Assembly (NCBI RefSeq): GCF_014638995.1
Contig: NZ_BMFR01000011.1
Coordinates: 1-64,000 of the forward strand
From: Virgibacillus oceani
GTDB lineage: Bacteria > Bacillota > Bacilli > Bacillales > Amphibacillaceae
Length of the DNA: 64,000 nt
Reading direction: 5' to 3'
In this document: positions 8,298 to 17,020 of the stretch, in pieces
How positions within the stretch are numbered: position 1 is the stretch's first letter
How the letters are laid out: each line of letters begins with the position of its first letter
Made by a program: the position numbers and the translations under genes
Notes under the pieces: model-generated
What the model saw: only the letters and a program-made list of their open reading frames with translations
The model's database searches: none
Told to the model about the DNA's origin: nothing

Positions 8298-9430
8298 TGA
8301 ACGATGCAATTGAACAAAAAGTAAAAGATACCTTTCAGTACTTGCATGAGCACGCGGAAATAAGCTGGGAAGAGGTTGAAACTACTGCCTATATTCGAGA
8401 AATATTAGAGGATGCCGGCTGCAGTGTAACAACATTTAATGATTGCACCGGAGTTATAGGTGAATACGGAAATTTTAACAGCAACCTTCCAGTTGTAGGA
8501 ATACGAGCAGATATTGACGCACTGTGGCAAGAGGTAAATGGGAAATTTCAAGCTAATCACTCTTGCGGCCATGATGCACACATGTCCATGGTTCTAGGTG
8601 TACTATGGATGCTGGAGCAATACCCTGAAATTAAAGACAAAATAGCCATTAAGTTTATTTTTCAGCCAGCCGAAGAAAAGGGTTCTGGTGCCTTAAAAAT
8701 GGTTGAAAAGAAAGTAGTGGATAATGTTGATTATTTATTTGGTGTCCATTTAAGGCCCCATCAGGAAACAAAAATGGGACGCGCGACACCAGTCATCGTG
8801 CATGGTGCCACAAAAACTGTCCGTGTTGAGATAAAGGGAGAGGATGCACACGGAGCAAGACCGCATTTAAATCATAATGCAATTGAAATAGGTGCAGAAA
8901 TTGTAAATATGCTTAGCAAAATCCATCTGGATCCGCGTGTCCCTTACTCTGTTAAAATGACATACTTTCATGCTGGGGGCAAAAGCGCCAACATTATTCC
9001 AGGCAATGCCTCCTTCTCATTAGATCTCAGGGCACAAAATAATGAGCTAATGAAAGAACTGGAAAATGCGGTAACAACTATTTTGGAATCAATTAAGGAA
9101 TTATATCAGGTAGAATATCAAATAACGATGCACGGTATAGCAGCAGCAAAGACAAATAAAGAGGCTATCCGTATTATGGAAAAAGCAATTGAGGAAACGT
9201 TAGGTGCAGATAAAGTCGACCAGCCCTTGGTTACCCCAGGAGGTGATGATTTCCATTTCTACACCATTAAAAGACCAAACCTAAAAGCTACCATGCTCGG
9301 ATTAGGATGTAATTTAAAGCCCGGCCTGCATCACCCGGAAATGACATTTAACAAAGACGCATTAATGAATGGAGTAACAATATTGTTCAAAGCCATTCTG
9401 AACATCTATGAAATCAACGAAACTAAATAG
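8297..9430 (+). CDS. M20-family amidohydrolase (N-acyl-L-amino acid deacylase-like)
   Basis: This 377-residue metallohydrolase of the M20D group has the expected metal-site segments: RADIDAL (about 75), SCGHDAHM (about 88-95), PAEEKGSGA (about 122-130), GVHLRP (about 150) and the C-terminal GLHHPEMTF. Such enzymes remove acyl groups from N-acyl amino acids or cleave small peptides in the cytosol. It starts within the stop codon of the RpiR regulator gene (TAATG), which means tight translational coupling. With the N-acylamino acid racemase opposite, the pair could turn N-acyl-D-amino acids into free L-amino acids. A peptide-type substrate cannot be excluded. Confidence 0.87.
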   Translation: MNDAIEQKVKDTFQYLHEHAEISWEEVETTAYIREILEDAGCSVTTFNDCTGVIGEYGNFNSNLPVVGIRADIDALWQEVNGKFQANHSCGHDAHMSMVLGVLWMLEQYPEIKDKIAIKFIFQPAEEKGSGALKMVEKKVVDNVDYLFGVHLRPHQETKMGRATPVIVHGATKTVRVEIKGEDAHGARPHLNHNAIEIGAEIVNMLSKIHLDPRVPYSVKMTYFHAGGKSANIIPGNASFSLDLRAQNNELMKELENAVTTILESIKELYQVEYQITMHGIAAAKTNKEAIRIMEKAIEETLGADKVDQPLVTPGGDDFHFYTIKRPNLKATMLGLGCNLKPGLHHPEMTFNKDALMNGVTILFKAILNIYEINETK

Positions 9431-9437
9431 GAGTTGT

Positions 9438-9468
9438 GCGGGACAAGGGGTCAGACCCCTTGTCCCGC
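9438..9468. repeat. GGGACAAGGGGTC-family palindromic repeat, locus 4 (cleanest copy)
   Basis: This is a perfect 31-base palindrome: GCGGGACAAGGGGTC, a central A, and its exact reverse complement. It starts 8 bp after the amidohydrolase stop and is followed by TTTTG, so it can act as a plus-strand terminator. Confidence 0.85.
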
Positions 9469-9478
9469 TTTTGTCATT

Positions 9479-9507
9479 AAAAAAACTAGGGCATCCTAGT
9501 TTCTTTT
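9479..9507. terminator. Bidirectional terminator between amidohydrolase and LCP genes
   Basis: AAACTAGG, loop GCAT or ATGC, CCTAGTTT form an 8-bp stem with A-rich and T-rich flanks on both sides. It directly follows the stop codon of the minus-strand LCP gene. Confidence 0.75.
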
Positions 9508-10434
9508 TTATGATTTCATCTCACTGATCATCCCGTGCACTTTTGTGACTTCCTCTTCGGGTACGATCAGATAATAAATCCCATCAATCTTCGTACCGGA
9601 TCCTTTCACCTGATAGCTAACAAAATTCTTCCTTGTATCCTTATAGCCGGTCAGCAATTTTTTCATATCATCGAATTCCAAATTTGTTGTCATGTTATTC
9701 CCGAGAATATCAATCAAACCATTAATTTTCGTAACGGATGCCATGGAAGCACCTTGGTTAACAATTCCCTGTATTACTTGACGCTGCCGCTTCGTTCTGC
9801 CAAAATCGCCATTCGGATCCTGCTTGCGCATACGGACAAAATGCATCGTTTTGTCTCCATTCATTTCCACAGGTCCAATGTTAAAATCATATTTTCCATC
9901 GTTCCAGGCAATTTCATTATCGACAGAAATCGTACCAAGCTCATCAACTAGCTCCTGCAGCCCTTCCATATTCATACGCACATAATAATCAAGCTCAATA
10001 TCCAAAAAGTTCTCCACCGTAGCAACAGACATGTCCGCTCCGCCAAATGCATAAGCATGATTGATCTTGTCAGCAGTCCCTCTTCCGACAATGGTTGTTC
10101 TAGTATCACGTGGTATACTGATAAGCTGCATTTTATCTTTAGTCGGATCAAGTGACAGCACCATTAATGCATCTGATCGCCCTCTATCATTGGCACGTTG
10201 GTCGACTCCTAACAACAGTATATTCAGAGGCTCCGTTGCTTTCACTTTTTTCTTCGTAGCATTATAGTCAATGGATTCGACAGGTTCATGCATCTTTTTG
10301 TTTACTGTCTCTTTTGCGTTGTTATAAACGGAAAAAGCATATGCACCAATACCTAATGCAAGCACCAGAATAATAGCAAGCGGTATCTTCAGCCAAAGCT
10401 TTCTCGATTTTTTCTTCCTGTCCGATCGTTTCAT
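9508..10434 (-). CDS. LCP-family (LytR-CpsA-Psr) cell-wall glycopolymer ligase
   Basis: This is a membrane-anchored enzyme of the LCP family, which transfers teichoic acid or other anionic polymers from a lipid carrier to peptidoglycan outside the cell. A basic N-terminus (KRSDRKKKSRK) is followed by one membrane segment (about residues 15-35) and the LCP domain with LLLGVDQRANDRGRSDALMV and the arginine-rich ISIPRDTRT. The reading frame has an earlier ATG at 10449, but that one has no ribosome site; the ATG at 10434 has AGGGGT 6 bp upstream, so 308 residues is preferred. It is a single-gene unit between two convergent or tandem neighbours. Confidence 0.88.
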   Translation of the reverse strand: MKRSDRKKKSRKLWLKIPLAIILVLALGIGAYAFSVYNNAKETVNKKMHEPVESIDYNATKKKVKATEPLNILLLGVDQRANDRGRSDALMVLSLDPTKDKMQLISIPRDTRTTIVGRGTADKINHAYAFGGADMSVATVENFLDIELDYYVRMNMEGLQELVDELGTISVDNEIAWNDGKYDFNIGPVEMNGDKTMHFVRMRKQDPNGDFGRTKRQRQVIQGIVNQGASMASVTKINGLIDILGNNMTTNLEFDDMKKLLTGYKDTRKNFVSYQVKGSGTKIDGIYYLIVPEEEVTKVHGMISEMKS

Positions 10435-10587
10435 TGTAAGACCCCTCATAACTTATATATATCTATTCTTTAGCCCATGTCTAGTCTAGTTGCCTATTAC
10501 TAATTTACTATATTAGTATACACGAAACACTCAACATTGAAAACTGCTAGTTAGAGGCAGGCTTCGTATCTGGGACAGGGAGCCGTG

Positions 10588-10635
10588 GCGGGACAAGGGG
10601 TCAGACCCCTTGTCCCGCCATCACCCCTTATCCCG
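10588..10635. repeat. GGGACAAGGGGTC-family palindromic repeat, locus 5
   Basis: A complete palindrome (GCGGGACAAGGGGTCAGACC... to TTGTCCCGC, 10588-10618) is followed by a degenerate arm, CACCCCTTATCCCGC, that ends next to the stop codon of the Asp-box lipoprotein gene. A lone GGGACAGGG half-arm precedes it at 10571. Confidence 0.8.
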
Positions 10636-11943
10636 CTAAAAATCCTCAAGCAATACTTTATCCGGGTCAACTAGGCTTGAGAACTTCCATGTCTTCCCTT
10701 CATCTTCGGAGGTGAATTTCGCTAGTACTTTGCCTCCTAGATAGTCCCCATTCTCTCCTTGATTGACTAGCATTGTTCCATAATCTTCGTTAAAAACAGG
10801 AGCCTCTGCCACGGTAAAAATTCCTTTGAACTCCTCGGGAATTGGGACTTCAATCTCTTCCCAGCTATCCCCGCCATCACCAGTTCGGTAAATCTCCGGT
10901 CGCGGTGGCTGATCTTCTATATTAACTGAGCCAAATGAAATAAATCCGATTTTATCATTAATGAATCCACCACCAGTAACTAACGAATATTCCTCTTCAA
11001 CTGATCCTGCAAAGTACCATGACTTACCGCCATCATTCGTTTTATAAACAAAATTCCCTTCACTGGACATTGTACGGCCGCCTGACACGATAAGATACCC
11101 ATCCTTCTCAGAAGAAAAACCTAACAATCTCATTCGAACACCCTGTATCTGGTCAGTTACTACTACATCATCCCATGATTCCCCTTGATCATTTGAAAAC
11201 AGCAGCCGCAAATTCCGGTTACCACCTGTAACGAAAGCTGTTCTCTCCGGACTAATGACATAGCTTCCCTCAATTAGGTATTGTTCAGATCCGTTATATT
11301 CTCCTCCGAATAATTCATCGACCGAAACCGGCACCTTCACCCAATCAGTGCCATTGTCATACGTCACTTTTAATGTACTATCAACAATTTTATAGCGGTT
11401 ATTATCATTCAGCTGTTCAATCCCCGCTTCCTTTCGATACTCTTCCATACTTTGAACAGGCGGCAGACCAATTTTTATATCTGAAGATGGCTCAATTTTT
11501 TCAAGTCTATAAAACCGCTCGCCTTCCTTCTTTACATGCAGCTTCCAGACAATACCGTCAACAGCCTCTTCCTCCAGCTGAATCTGGAAAACTACAGCAG
11601 CGACAAACTCCTTCTCATCTCCCTCCAGTACATGAAATCTAGTATAAGAGGCATCGGTTATTTGACCATTTGCTTCAAGTTCTCCCATCAAATCAAACCA
11701 TAACCGATAAGCAATTGTTTGTAATTTCGTATCATATTCCGTTATTTCCGTCGTTATCGGTAAACTATTATTTATTTCTTCCACGTCCAGCTCCACCGCC
11801 TGCTTCTCATCTGAACTTTCCTTTTTAGCAGTCGGGTGCTCCTGCTTACTGTCCAAATCAGCAGAATCTTTATTTGTTTGACCACCACATGCTGTTAAAA
11901 CCAGACAAAATAATATAGTTAGGCTCCACAAAATGTTTTTCAT
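10636..11943 (-). CDS. Secreted lipoprotein with Asp-box (BNR) repeats, beta-propeller-like
   Basis: This 435-residue protein starts with a lipoprotein signal and lipobox LTAC (Cys19), so it should be anchored on the outer face of the membrane. A Lys/Glu/Asp-rich linker and an alpha/beta region (about 60-180) precede four Asp-box motifs of the type S/T-x-D-x-G-x-x-W: SNDQGESW, TNDGGKSW, TGDGGDSW and TSEDEGKTW. Such repeats lie in beta-propellers of sialidases and photosystem-assembly-like proteins, but no sialidase catalytic residues could be placed. It stands alone, with no obvious partner, and its function is not known. A terminator-like repeat follows it. Confidence 0.75.
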   Translation of the reverse strand: MKNILWSLTILFCLVLTACGGQTNKDSADLDSKQEHPTAKKESSDEKQAVELDVEEINNSLPITTEITEYDTKLQTIAYRLWFDLMGELEANGQITDASYTRFHVLEGDEKEFVAAVVFQIQLEEEAVDGIVWKLHVKKEGERFYRLEKIEPSSDIKIGLPPVQSMEEYRKEAGIEQLNDNNRYKIVDSTLKVTYDNGTDWVKVPVSVDELFGGEYNGSEQYLIEGSYVISPERTAFVTGGNRNLRLLFSNDQGESWDDVVVTDQIQGVRMRLLGFSSEKDGYLIVSGGRTMSSEGNFVYKTNDGGKSWYFAGSVEEEYSLVTGGGFINDKIGFISFGSVNIEDQPPRPEIYRTGDGGDSWEEIEVPIPEEFKGIFTVAEAPVFNEDYGTMLVNQGENGDYLGGKVLAKFTSEDEGKTWKFSSLVDPDKVLLEDF

Positions 11944-12167
11944 AATATATACGCCTTTCTCAAATTCACTTTAATGATTTAGAAAATTTATACAAACTTT
12001 CATCTACTAAATTCTATCATAATAACTGATCAAAAAAATAGGAATCAGGCAACACCATAAATAGAAAATTAGCATGTATTCAGACAATAATTCTACAGTT
12101 TCTGACTTCGATAACTAATGTAATTAAGAGATTCAGTTCAGCAGTTCAGTAAAAAGGGGAAAATTTA

Positions 12168-12206
12168 AAAGAAGCCCGTGGGAATTTATAACTCCATGGG
12201 CTTCTC
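12168..12206. terminator. Terminator of the dpp-like operon (bidirectional hairpin)
   Basis: GAAGCCCGTGGGA pairs with TCCATGGGCTTC through a 12-bp stem with one G-T pair and one bulge. On the minus strand it is followed by TTTTAAATTTT, placing it about 225 bp after the D-aminopeptidase stop. Confidence 0.65.
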
Positions 12207-12270
12207 TTGATTTTTGTACGATAATCCTATGATCTAGCACATTCTAAACAAAATATAATCTATCTTATCA

Positions 12271-12396
12271 TCAACCTCTGATGTATCTGGCATCATCGCC
12301 AAACCATTTAAACAATTTTTCACGTAACTTGTATCTGACTTCATCATCAATATAATACAAACTAGTTAGTTCTGTAATTTTCCCCACTTTGCACAT
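12271..12396 (-). CDS. Possible 41-residue protein or gene remnant
   Basis: An ATG-to-TGA frame of 42 codons encodes a charged, aromatic peptide with IDDEVRYKLREKLFKWFGDD near the middle. Its composition (helical, Lys/Arg/Asp/Trp) is unlike random AT-rich DNA read in frame. No ribosome-binding site precedes the ATG, so it may be the tail of a decayed gene rather than a live small protein. I do not recognise a family. Confidence 0.3.
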   Translation of the reverse strand: MCKVGKITELTSLYYIDDEVRYKLREKLFKWFGDDARYIRG

Positions 12397-12429
12397 AATA
12401 CTATTTCACAAGCAGGGTACTAATATCTA

Positions 12430-13248
12430 TTAAACAACACTGCCAACCATCATTATCAGACTCCGTATGTACCGATAAACGTCAGGAATCGTTTCTGCAT
12501 CAAATGTAATCGATGTAAAATTATTTCTCTTTACAACTGGAAGAATTTCAGCAGCATCCGCTTGCCCTGAATGTATAAATGAGATTTCTACTTCAAACGG
12601 GCCATCGATAATAAAAGGATTTATTTTATTAGTATTTTTAATTCCTTCTATCGTCTTTAATTTAATGGTTTCGTGTGATCTTTGAATACTTACATTTTGA
12701 GCTGCTGTCCTATTGATAGTATGCTTTACAACAGCTGTTTCTATAGAAGGGATTAATGCAGCTGCCTCCCTGCTTAACAAATCACACCCACTTGCCATTA
12801 CAACAGGAACACCGTAGTAACCTGCTAATGCCGCATTCAATCCAAACTCTCCATATTCATTACCATTAACTCTTATAGTTTGTATAACTCGTCCATGAAA
12901 TGTATGATTTAATATTCCATTTGTACCCATTCTTGTATGATAACCAACAAAAATAGCAGCATCGAACTTTTCATTAAGCCCTTCCACCATCGCATACTTT
13001 TTCGGTGAACCCGAAATAAGATCTGCATTGGGATTAAGTTGCTCAAGCAAAACATTTCTCATTGTCCCATGGGAGTCATTCACAACAATTTCCGATGCAC
13101 CGACTTCTAAAGCACCTTCTATACAAGCATTAATTTCTTGAGTCATATACATTCTGGCTTTTTCATGTTCTTTCCCATCTCGTGCAGTATGTTCTGAATG
13201 AATTACCCCAGAAATCCCTTCAATATCAGCAGAAATATATAGTTTCAG
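12430..13248 (-). CDS. dppA: M55-family D-aminopeptidase (DppA-like), probable CTG start
   Basis: This zinc-dependent D-aminopeptidase of the DppA family releases D-amino acids such as D-Ala from peptides in the cytosol. The first ATG of the frame (13152) would cut off 32 conserved residues. Extending upstream gives LKLYISADIEGISG, the family N-terminus, beginning at CTG (13248-13246) with GGAGGGG 6 bp upstream and no ATG, GTG or TTG in frame. Numbered from that CTG, the metal residues fall exactly where DppA has them: Asp8, Glu10, His60, His104, with His115 also matching and Glu134 in GEFGLN. The total is 272 residues against 274 in Bacillus subtilis DppA. It is the last gene of the operon, 30 bp after the regulator. 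Confidence 0.88.
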   Translation of the reverse strand: MKLYISADIEGISGVIHSEHTARDGKEHEKARMYMTQEINACIEGALEVGASEIVVNDSHGTMRNVLLEQLNPNADLISGSPKKYAMVEGLNEKFDAAIFVGYHTRMGTNGILNHTFHGRVIQTIRVNGNEYGEFGLNAALAGYYGVPVVMASGCDLLSREAAALIPSIETAVVKHTINRTAAQNVSIQRSHETIKLKTIEGIKNTNKINPFIIDGPFEVEISFIHSGQADAAEILPVVKRNNFTSITFDAETIPDVYRYIRSLIMMVGSVV

Positions 13249-13278
13249 CCTAAACCCCTCCGAATAAAAAGATAATTA

Positions 13279-14997
13279 TTAAACATTGAATCCAGTTTTG
13301 TAAAATTCTCTAAGAAACTCTTCTCCCTGTCGTGAAATCGTTGAACCAGCTCTACCCTGCCTTACTATTATCAGGCCCAAATCTTGGAGTACCTCAAGCC
13401 TCATTCGTAATTGCTGCTCCGAAAGAATTAATCCTTTTTTCTCTAAATATACCTTTAATGCCTTTCTGCCATAAGAAATACGTTCTTTTTTGCCTTCATA
13501 AAAAGCATCAAGTATTTTTATGTTTTCATCTAGAAACCCATGTTTTTCAATCTCGGCAATAATTTTATTAACGTTATTATTAGCTTCAAAAACAGTATTA
13601 AATTTTTGTTGATCATAGTTAGAACGGAGGTGAAAAGGTAACGATTCAATGCCAATATGATCCCCATTCAAAAATGCTAAATACGTGATAACATTATAAA
13701 GATGCTTTACATTGTTATCCCAATTGTATTCCTTAAAGAATTCTATAACCTCATTTGTAAATTCAATATCATTTCGTTTTATTCTCTTTTTGACGTTATG
13801 GATCAATGGCAGCAGATCGTCCTTCCGTTCGGATAAAGCCGGGATATTAAGTGAGTATTTAGCTAATAATTCATAAAGATCACGACGAAACAATTCTTTT
13901 TCAACAAGTTTTTTACAACTTATGGAGCTTGTTGTAATCACTCTGCAGTGAAAAGAATGTAACTCACTGCCTGATAAACGTCTAAACTTTCCTTTTTCAA
14001 GAACGTGAAAAAGCTGTTTCTGAATGGATAAAGGAAGTTCTCCAATTTCTTCTATACAAACAGTTCCATTTTCAGCAAGTTCAAATAGGCCATAGGATAT
14101 TTCCTCACCCTCCTCCGAACCAAACAATAATTTTTCAATAGTATTAAAATCGCTTGAAGAACAATTAATAGAAATAAATGACCGTTCTGCATTAGTGGAA
14201 TAATTATGAATCGCTTGTGCAAACATACTTTTTCCTGTACCCGGTTCACCTTCTATATGAATATGTATAGCATGACTATCCTCAGAATAGCATTTCGCAA
14301 GCTGTACTGTTTCCTTCATTGATTTACTGACAGAAATGATATCTTCAAAATAATATTGAGCTACATTTCTTATATCCTTATTGCTTTGTATTTCTTCTTT
14401 ATTACGACCCGATAGCGAAACGCATGCTTTGAAATAACGTTTAACAATTTGCGATATTGGATAATTTATATCCAGCAACTTCACGATTTTCTCAAAAGTA
14501 CTAATGTCTAATAATCTTGGTCCTATGTCAATTACATTCGTTAATCCCCTAGGCAAAAGCTGACGCTCACCAGGTGTAACGATATAATTGATTGATTGAG
14601 GTATATTATCTTCAGGTGTATAGGCTACATAGTTATGTTCAAAGATCGTTTCACGGAGAGATTGAACTGTTTCTTCCGCGTTCATTTTATTATCATTTAC
14701 TACTAAAAGTTCTTGGCCAGGCGGGAGATTTAATAACTTTTTCGTGTTCATATAGTTAATATCACGTTTTGCAACAATACAAGGACAATCATTAGGAATT
14801 AGCTGCGTAACTAAACCCTTGATTTGACTACTTGAAATAACAACCATATCACCACTTTTGACAGTATCACTTTGCAGATCCTTCACTGTTATCGGATGAA
14901 TATTTATTGTATCACCAAGTACTTCTTTTATTTGCTTTGTGATGATGTCTAAATACCTTTCTTGAATGGCAATTATATTTACATTTCTAGCTTTCAT
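13279..14997 (-). CDS. AAA+ (sigma-54-activator-like) regulator lacking the GAFTGA loop, with C-terminal winged helix
   Basis: This 572-residue regulator has an N-terminal region of about 200 residues resembling a PrpR_N-like sensor (ISSSQIKGLV, PGERQLLPRGL), then an AAA+ module: Walker A GEPGTGKS (250-257), LLFG (290-293), a Walker-B-like GTVCIEEIGEL (311-321) and the arginine-finger segment FRRDLYELL (370-378). The segment that normally carries GAFTGA, the loop that touches sigma-54, is shortened to SEEGEEISYG. The C-terminus (about 500-572) looks like a winged helix, not the usual Fis-type HTH. So it probably does not activate sigma-54 promoters. It sits inside the peptide operon between the transporter and D-aminopeptidase genes and is likely its own regulator. 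Confidence 0.75.
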   Translation of the reverse strand: MKARNVNIIAIQERYLDIITKQIKEVLGDTINIHPITVKDLQSDTVKSGDMVVISSSQIKGLVTQLIPNDCPCIVAKRDINYMNTKKLLNLPPGQELLVVNDNKMNAEETVQSLRETIFEHNYVAYTPEDNIPQSINYIVTPGERQLLPRGLTNVIDIGPRLLDISTFEKIVKLLDINYPISQIVKRYFKACVSLSGRNKEEIQSNKDIRNVAQYYFEDIISVSKSMKETVQLAKCYSEDSHAIHIHIEGEPGTGKSMFAQAIHNYSTNAERSFISINCSSSDFNTIEKLLFGSEEGEEISYGLFELAENGTVCIEEIGELPLSIQKQLFHVLEKGKFRRLSGSELHSFHCRVITTSSISCKKLVEKELFRRDLYELLAKYSLNIPALSERKDDLLPLIHNVKKRIKRNDIEFTNEVIEFFKEYNWDNNVKHLYNVITYLAFLNGDHIGIESLPFHLRSNYDQQKFNTVFEANNNVNKIIAEIEKHGFLDENIKILDAFYEGKKERISYGRKALKVYLEKKGLILSEQQLRMRLEVLQDLGLIIVRQGRAGSTISRQGEEFLREFYKTGFNV

Positions 14998-15038
14998 TTC
15001 CTACAGCTCCTGAATCTATCGTTGATTGATTTTCTGAC

Positions 15039-16001
15039 TTATACGAGATGACAAGACACAGAATGTCCTTCACCGATTTGACGTAATTTCGGCACCTCCT
15101 GTTTACAGATTTCTGTTGCAAGGGGACAACGTGTATGAAACGTACAGCCACTTGGCGGATTAGCTGGACTTGGAATATCGCCATTTAAAATGATCCGTTC
15201 ACGTTTTAATTTAGGATCAGGAATCGGCACTGCTGACAGTAATGCTTTTGTATATGGATGCTGTCCATTTTTGTATAACGTTTCTTTATCAGCAATTTCT
15301 ACTATCTTCCCTAAATACATAACACCGACTCGATCGCTAATATGTTCCACTACACTTAAGTCATGTGCTATAAAAAGATATGTTAAATTAAACGATTTCT
15401 GCAGATCCTTTAGTAAATTCAAAATTTGTGATTGGATGGAAACATCAAGAGCCGAAACAGGCTCATCGGCAATAATTAATTTCGGATTAATTGCCAACGC
15501 CCGTGCAATTCCAATTCGCTGCCTTTGTCCCCCGCTGAATTGATGTGGATACCGATCGGCATGATAAGCACTTAGACCTACGATTTCCAATAACTCTGTA
15601 ATTCGATTCATTCGGTCCCCTTTATTATAACCATGTATGATTAGCGGTTCATTAATAATATCTCTTATTTTCATTCTAGGGTTCAATGAAGCATAAGGAT
15701 CCTGGAAAATCATCTGAAAGTTTTCGCGTGTGTTACGTATTTGGTTATTAGTTAAATTACTAATTTGGTTACCTTCAAAATAAATCTGTCCCTCAGTCAG
15801 TTCCAGCAAACTCATAATTAAACGACCTGTAGTAGATTTTCCGCATCCACTCTCCCCAACAAGGCCTAAAGTCTCACCTTTATTTATTGTAAATGATACA
15901 TCATCAACCGCCTTAATAAAAGAGCGCTTTCTTCCAAGTACCCCTTTTTTAACCGGGAAATATTTTTTTATATTTTTTACTTCAACTAAGGGTGCTGCCA
16001 T
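15039..16001 (-). CDS. dppF: Oligo/dipeptide ABC transporter ATPase, OppF/DppF type
   Basis: This ABC ATPase energises peptide import together with its OppD-type partner. It has Walker [10 protein letters not shown], the signature FSGGQRQRIGIARAL, Walker B LIIADEPVSALD and the C-terminal oligopeptide-type cysteine cluster (GCTFHTRCPLATEICKQ). The frame opens at 16052, but the start at 16001 (MAAPLVEVK) has GGAGGT 6 bp upstream, lies 2 bp after the stop of the preceding ATPase, and gives 320 residues. The upstream 17 codons overlap the previous gene and are rejected. Confidence 0.9.
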   Translation of the reverse strand: MAAPLVEVKNIKKYFPVKKGVLGRKRSFIKAVDDVSFTINKGETLGLVGESGCGKSTTGRLIMSLLELTEGQIYFEGNQISNLTNNQIRNTRENFQMIFQDPYASLNPRMKIRDIINEPLIIHGYNKGDRMNRITELLEIVGLSAYHADRYPHQFSGGQRQRIGIARALAINPKLIIADEPVSALDVSIQSQILNLLKDLQKSFNLTYLFIAHDLSVVEHISDRVGVMYLGKIVEIADKETLYKNGQHPYTKALLSAVPIPDPKLKRERIILNGDIPSPANPPSGCTFHTRCPLATEICKQEVPKLRQIGEGHSVSCHLV

Positions 16002-16003
16002 AC

Positions 16004-16996
16004 TTACACCTCCAATATTTTCTCTTGATCTTGATATAGCCAGCATCTGCAAGTGTGGTTTCCGTTAGTTGCAAGCAAGCTTGGATCCTTTTTCCAACAG
16101 ACATCCATGGCAAATTCACAGCGAGGGGCGAATTTACATCCTTTAGGCATATTAGCAGGTGTTGGTACATTCCCTGGAATAGAGTCCAATTTTTCCAGAT
16201 CTTGGCCAAGCTTCGGTACAGAACCTAATAATCCTTTTGTATAAGGGTGTTTTGGATTTTCAAATATGGATAGCACATCTGCTTCCTCTACAACCTCACC
16301 CGCATACATAACTACCACCCGATCACACATTTCTGCAACAACACCAAGGTCATGTGTAATAAGCATAATTGATCTTTCACTTTCATCACGTAACTTTCGC
16401 ATGAGATCAAGAATTTGAGCTTGTATGGTTACATCTAATGCAGTAGTGGGTTCATCGGCAATTAACAGTTTAGGGTTGCAAGCCATTGCCATTGCAATCA
16501 TCACACGCTGGCGCATCCCGCCTGACAATTGATGGGGATATTCATTAACAACATCCTCTGCACGCGGAAGTCCGACCAGCTTTAACATATTGACCGCATG
16601 ATTACGTGCTTCTTTTTTATCATAATGCAGGTGCAATTTAATTACTTCTTCCAGTTGCTTTCCAATTTTGTACACTGGATTTAACGATGTCATTGGTTCT
16701 TGGAAAATCATCGCTATTTCATTACCCCGAATCATTCGCATTTCTTTTTCACTCAGGTCTAATAGACTTTTACCTTCAAACGTGATTGAACCATCAACGA
16801 TTTCACCTGGAGTGTCATGTAATAGACGCATTACGGATAATGAGGTAACACTCTTCCCACAGCCTGATTCTCCAACAACACCTACAGTCTCTCCTTTATT
16901 AACCGTTATCGTAACACCATCAACAGCTTTTACAACACCATCATCACCATGAAAATATGTTTTCAAATTTGTAATTTCCAGCATTTTTTCAGTCAC
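16004..16996 (-). CDS. dppD: Oligo/dipeptide ABC transporter ATPase, OppD/DppD type
   Basis: This 330-residue cytoplasmic ATPase has Walker [10 protein letters not shown], signature [15 protein letters not shown], Walker [13 protein letters not shown] and the switch histidine segment [20 protein letters not shown]. The C-terminal cysteine-containing region ([15 protein letters not shown]) is the family mark of peptide and nickel importers. The paired OppF-type ATPase follows after 2 bp, so the two are made together. It works with the DppB- and DppC-like permeases just upstream. Confidence 0.9.
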   Translation of the reverse strand: MTEKMLEITNLKTYFHGDDGVVKAVDGVTITVNKGETVGVVGESGCGKSVTSLSVMRLLHDTPGEIVDGSITFEGKSLLDLSEKEMRMIRGNEIAMIFQEPMTSLNPVYKIGKQLEEVIKLHLHYDKKEARNHAVNMLKLVGLPRAEDVVNEYPHQLSGGMRQRVMIAMAMACNPKLLIADEPTTALDVTIQAQILDLMRKLRDESERSIMLITHDLGVVAEMCDRVVVMYAGEVVEEADVLSIFENPKHPYTKGLLGSVPKLGQDLEKLDSIPGNVPTPANMPKGCKFAPRCEFAMDVCWKKDPSLLATNGNHTCRCWLYQDQEKILEV

Positions 16997-17020
16997 ATCG
17001 AAATCTCCCTTCTTAGAAAT

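Larger units (their letters stand above)
11944..12429. other. Intergenic stretch upstream of the lipoprotein, mostly AT-rich
   Basis: This 486-bp gap holds the promoter side of the lipoprotein gene, a terminator hairpin (12168-12206) and a possible 41-codon minus-strand reading frame (12271-12396). No promoter with good hexamers and no RNA gene was identified in the rest. Confidence 0.5.

Noticed and set aside
9508..10449. The longer start of the LCP gene at 10449
   Set aside because: No ribosome site precedes it, whereas AGGGGT stands 6 bp before the ATG at 10434.
13279..14997. Ordinary sigma-54-dependent activator
   Set aside because: The GAFTGA loop is missing, the C-terminus is not Fis-like, and no clear -24/-12 promoter was seen near the operon.
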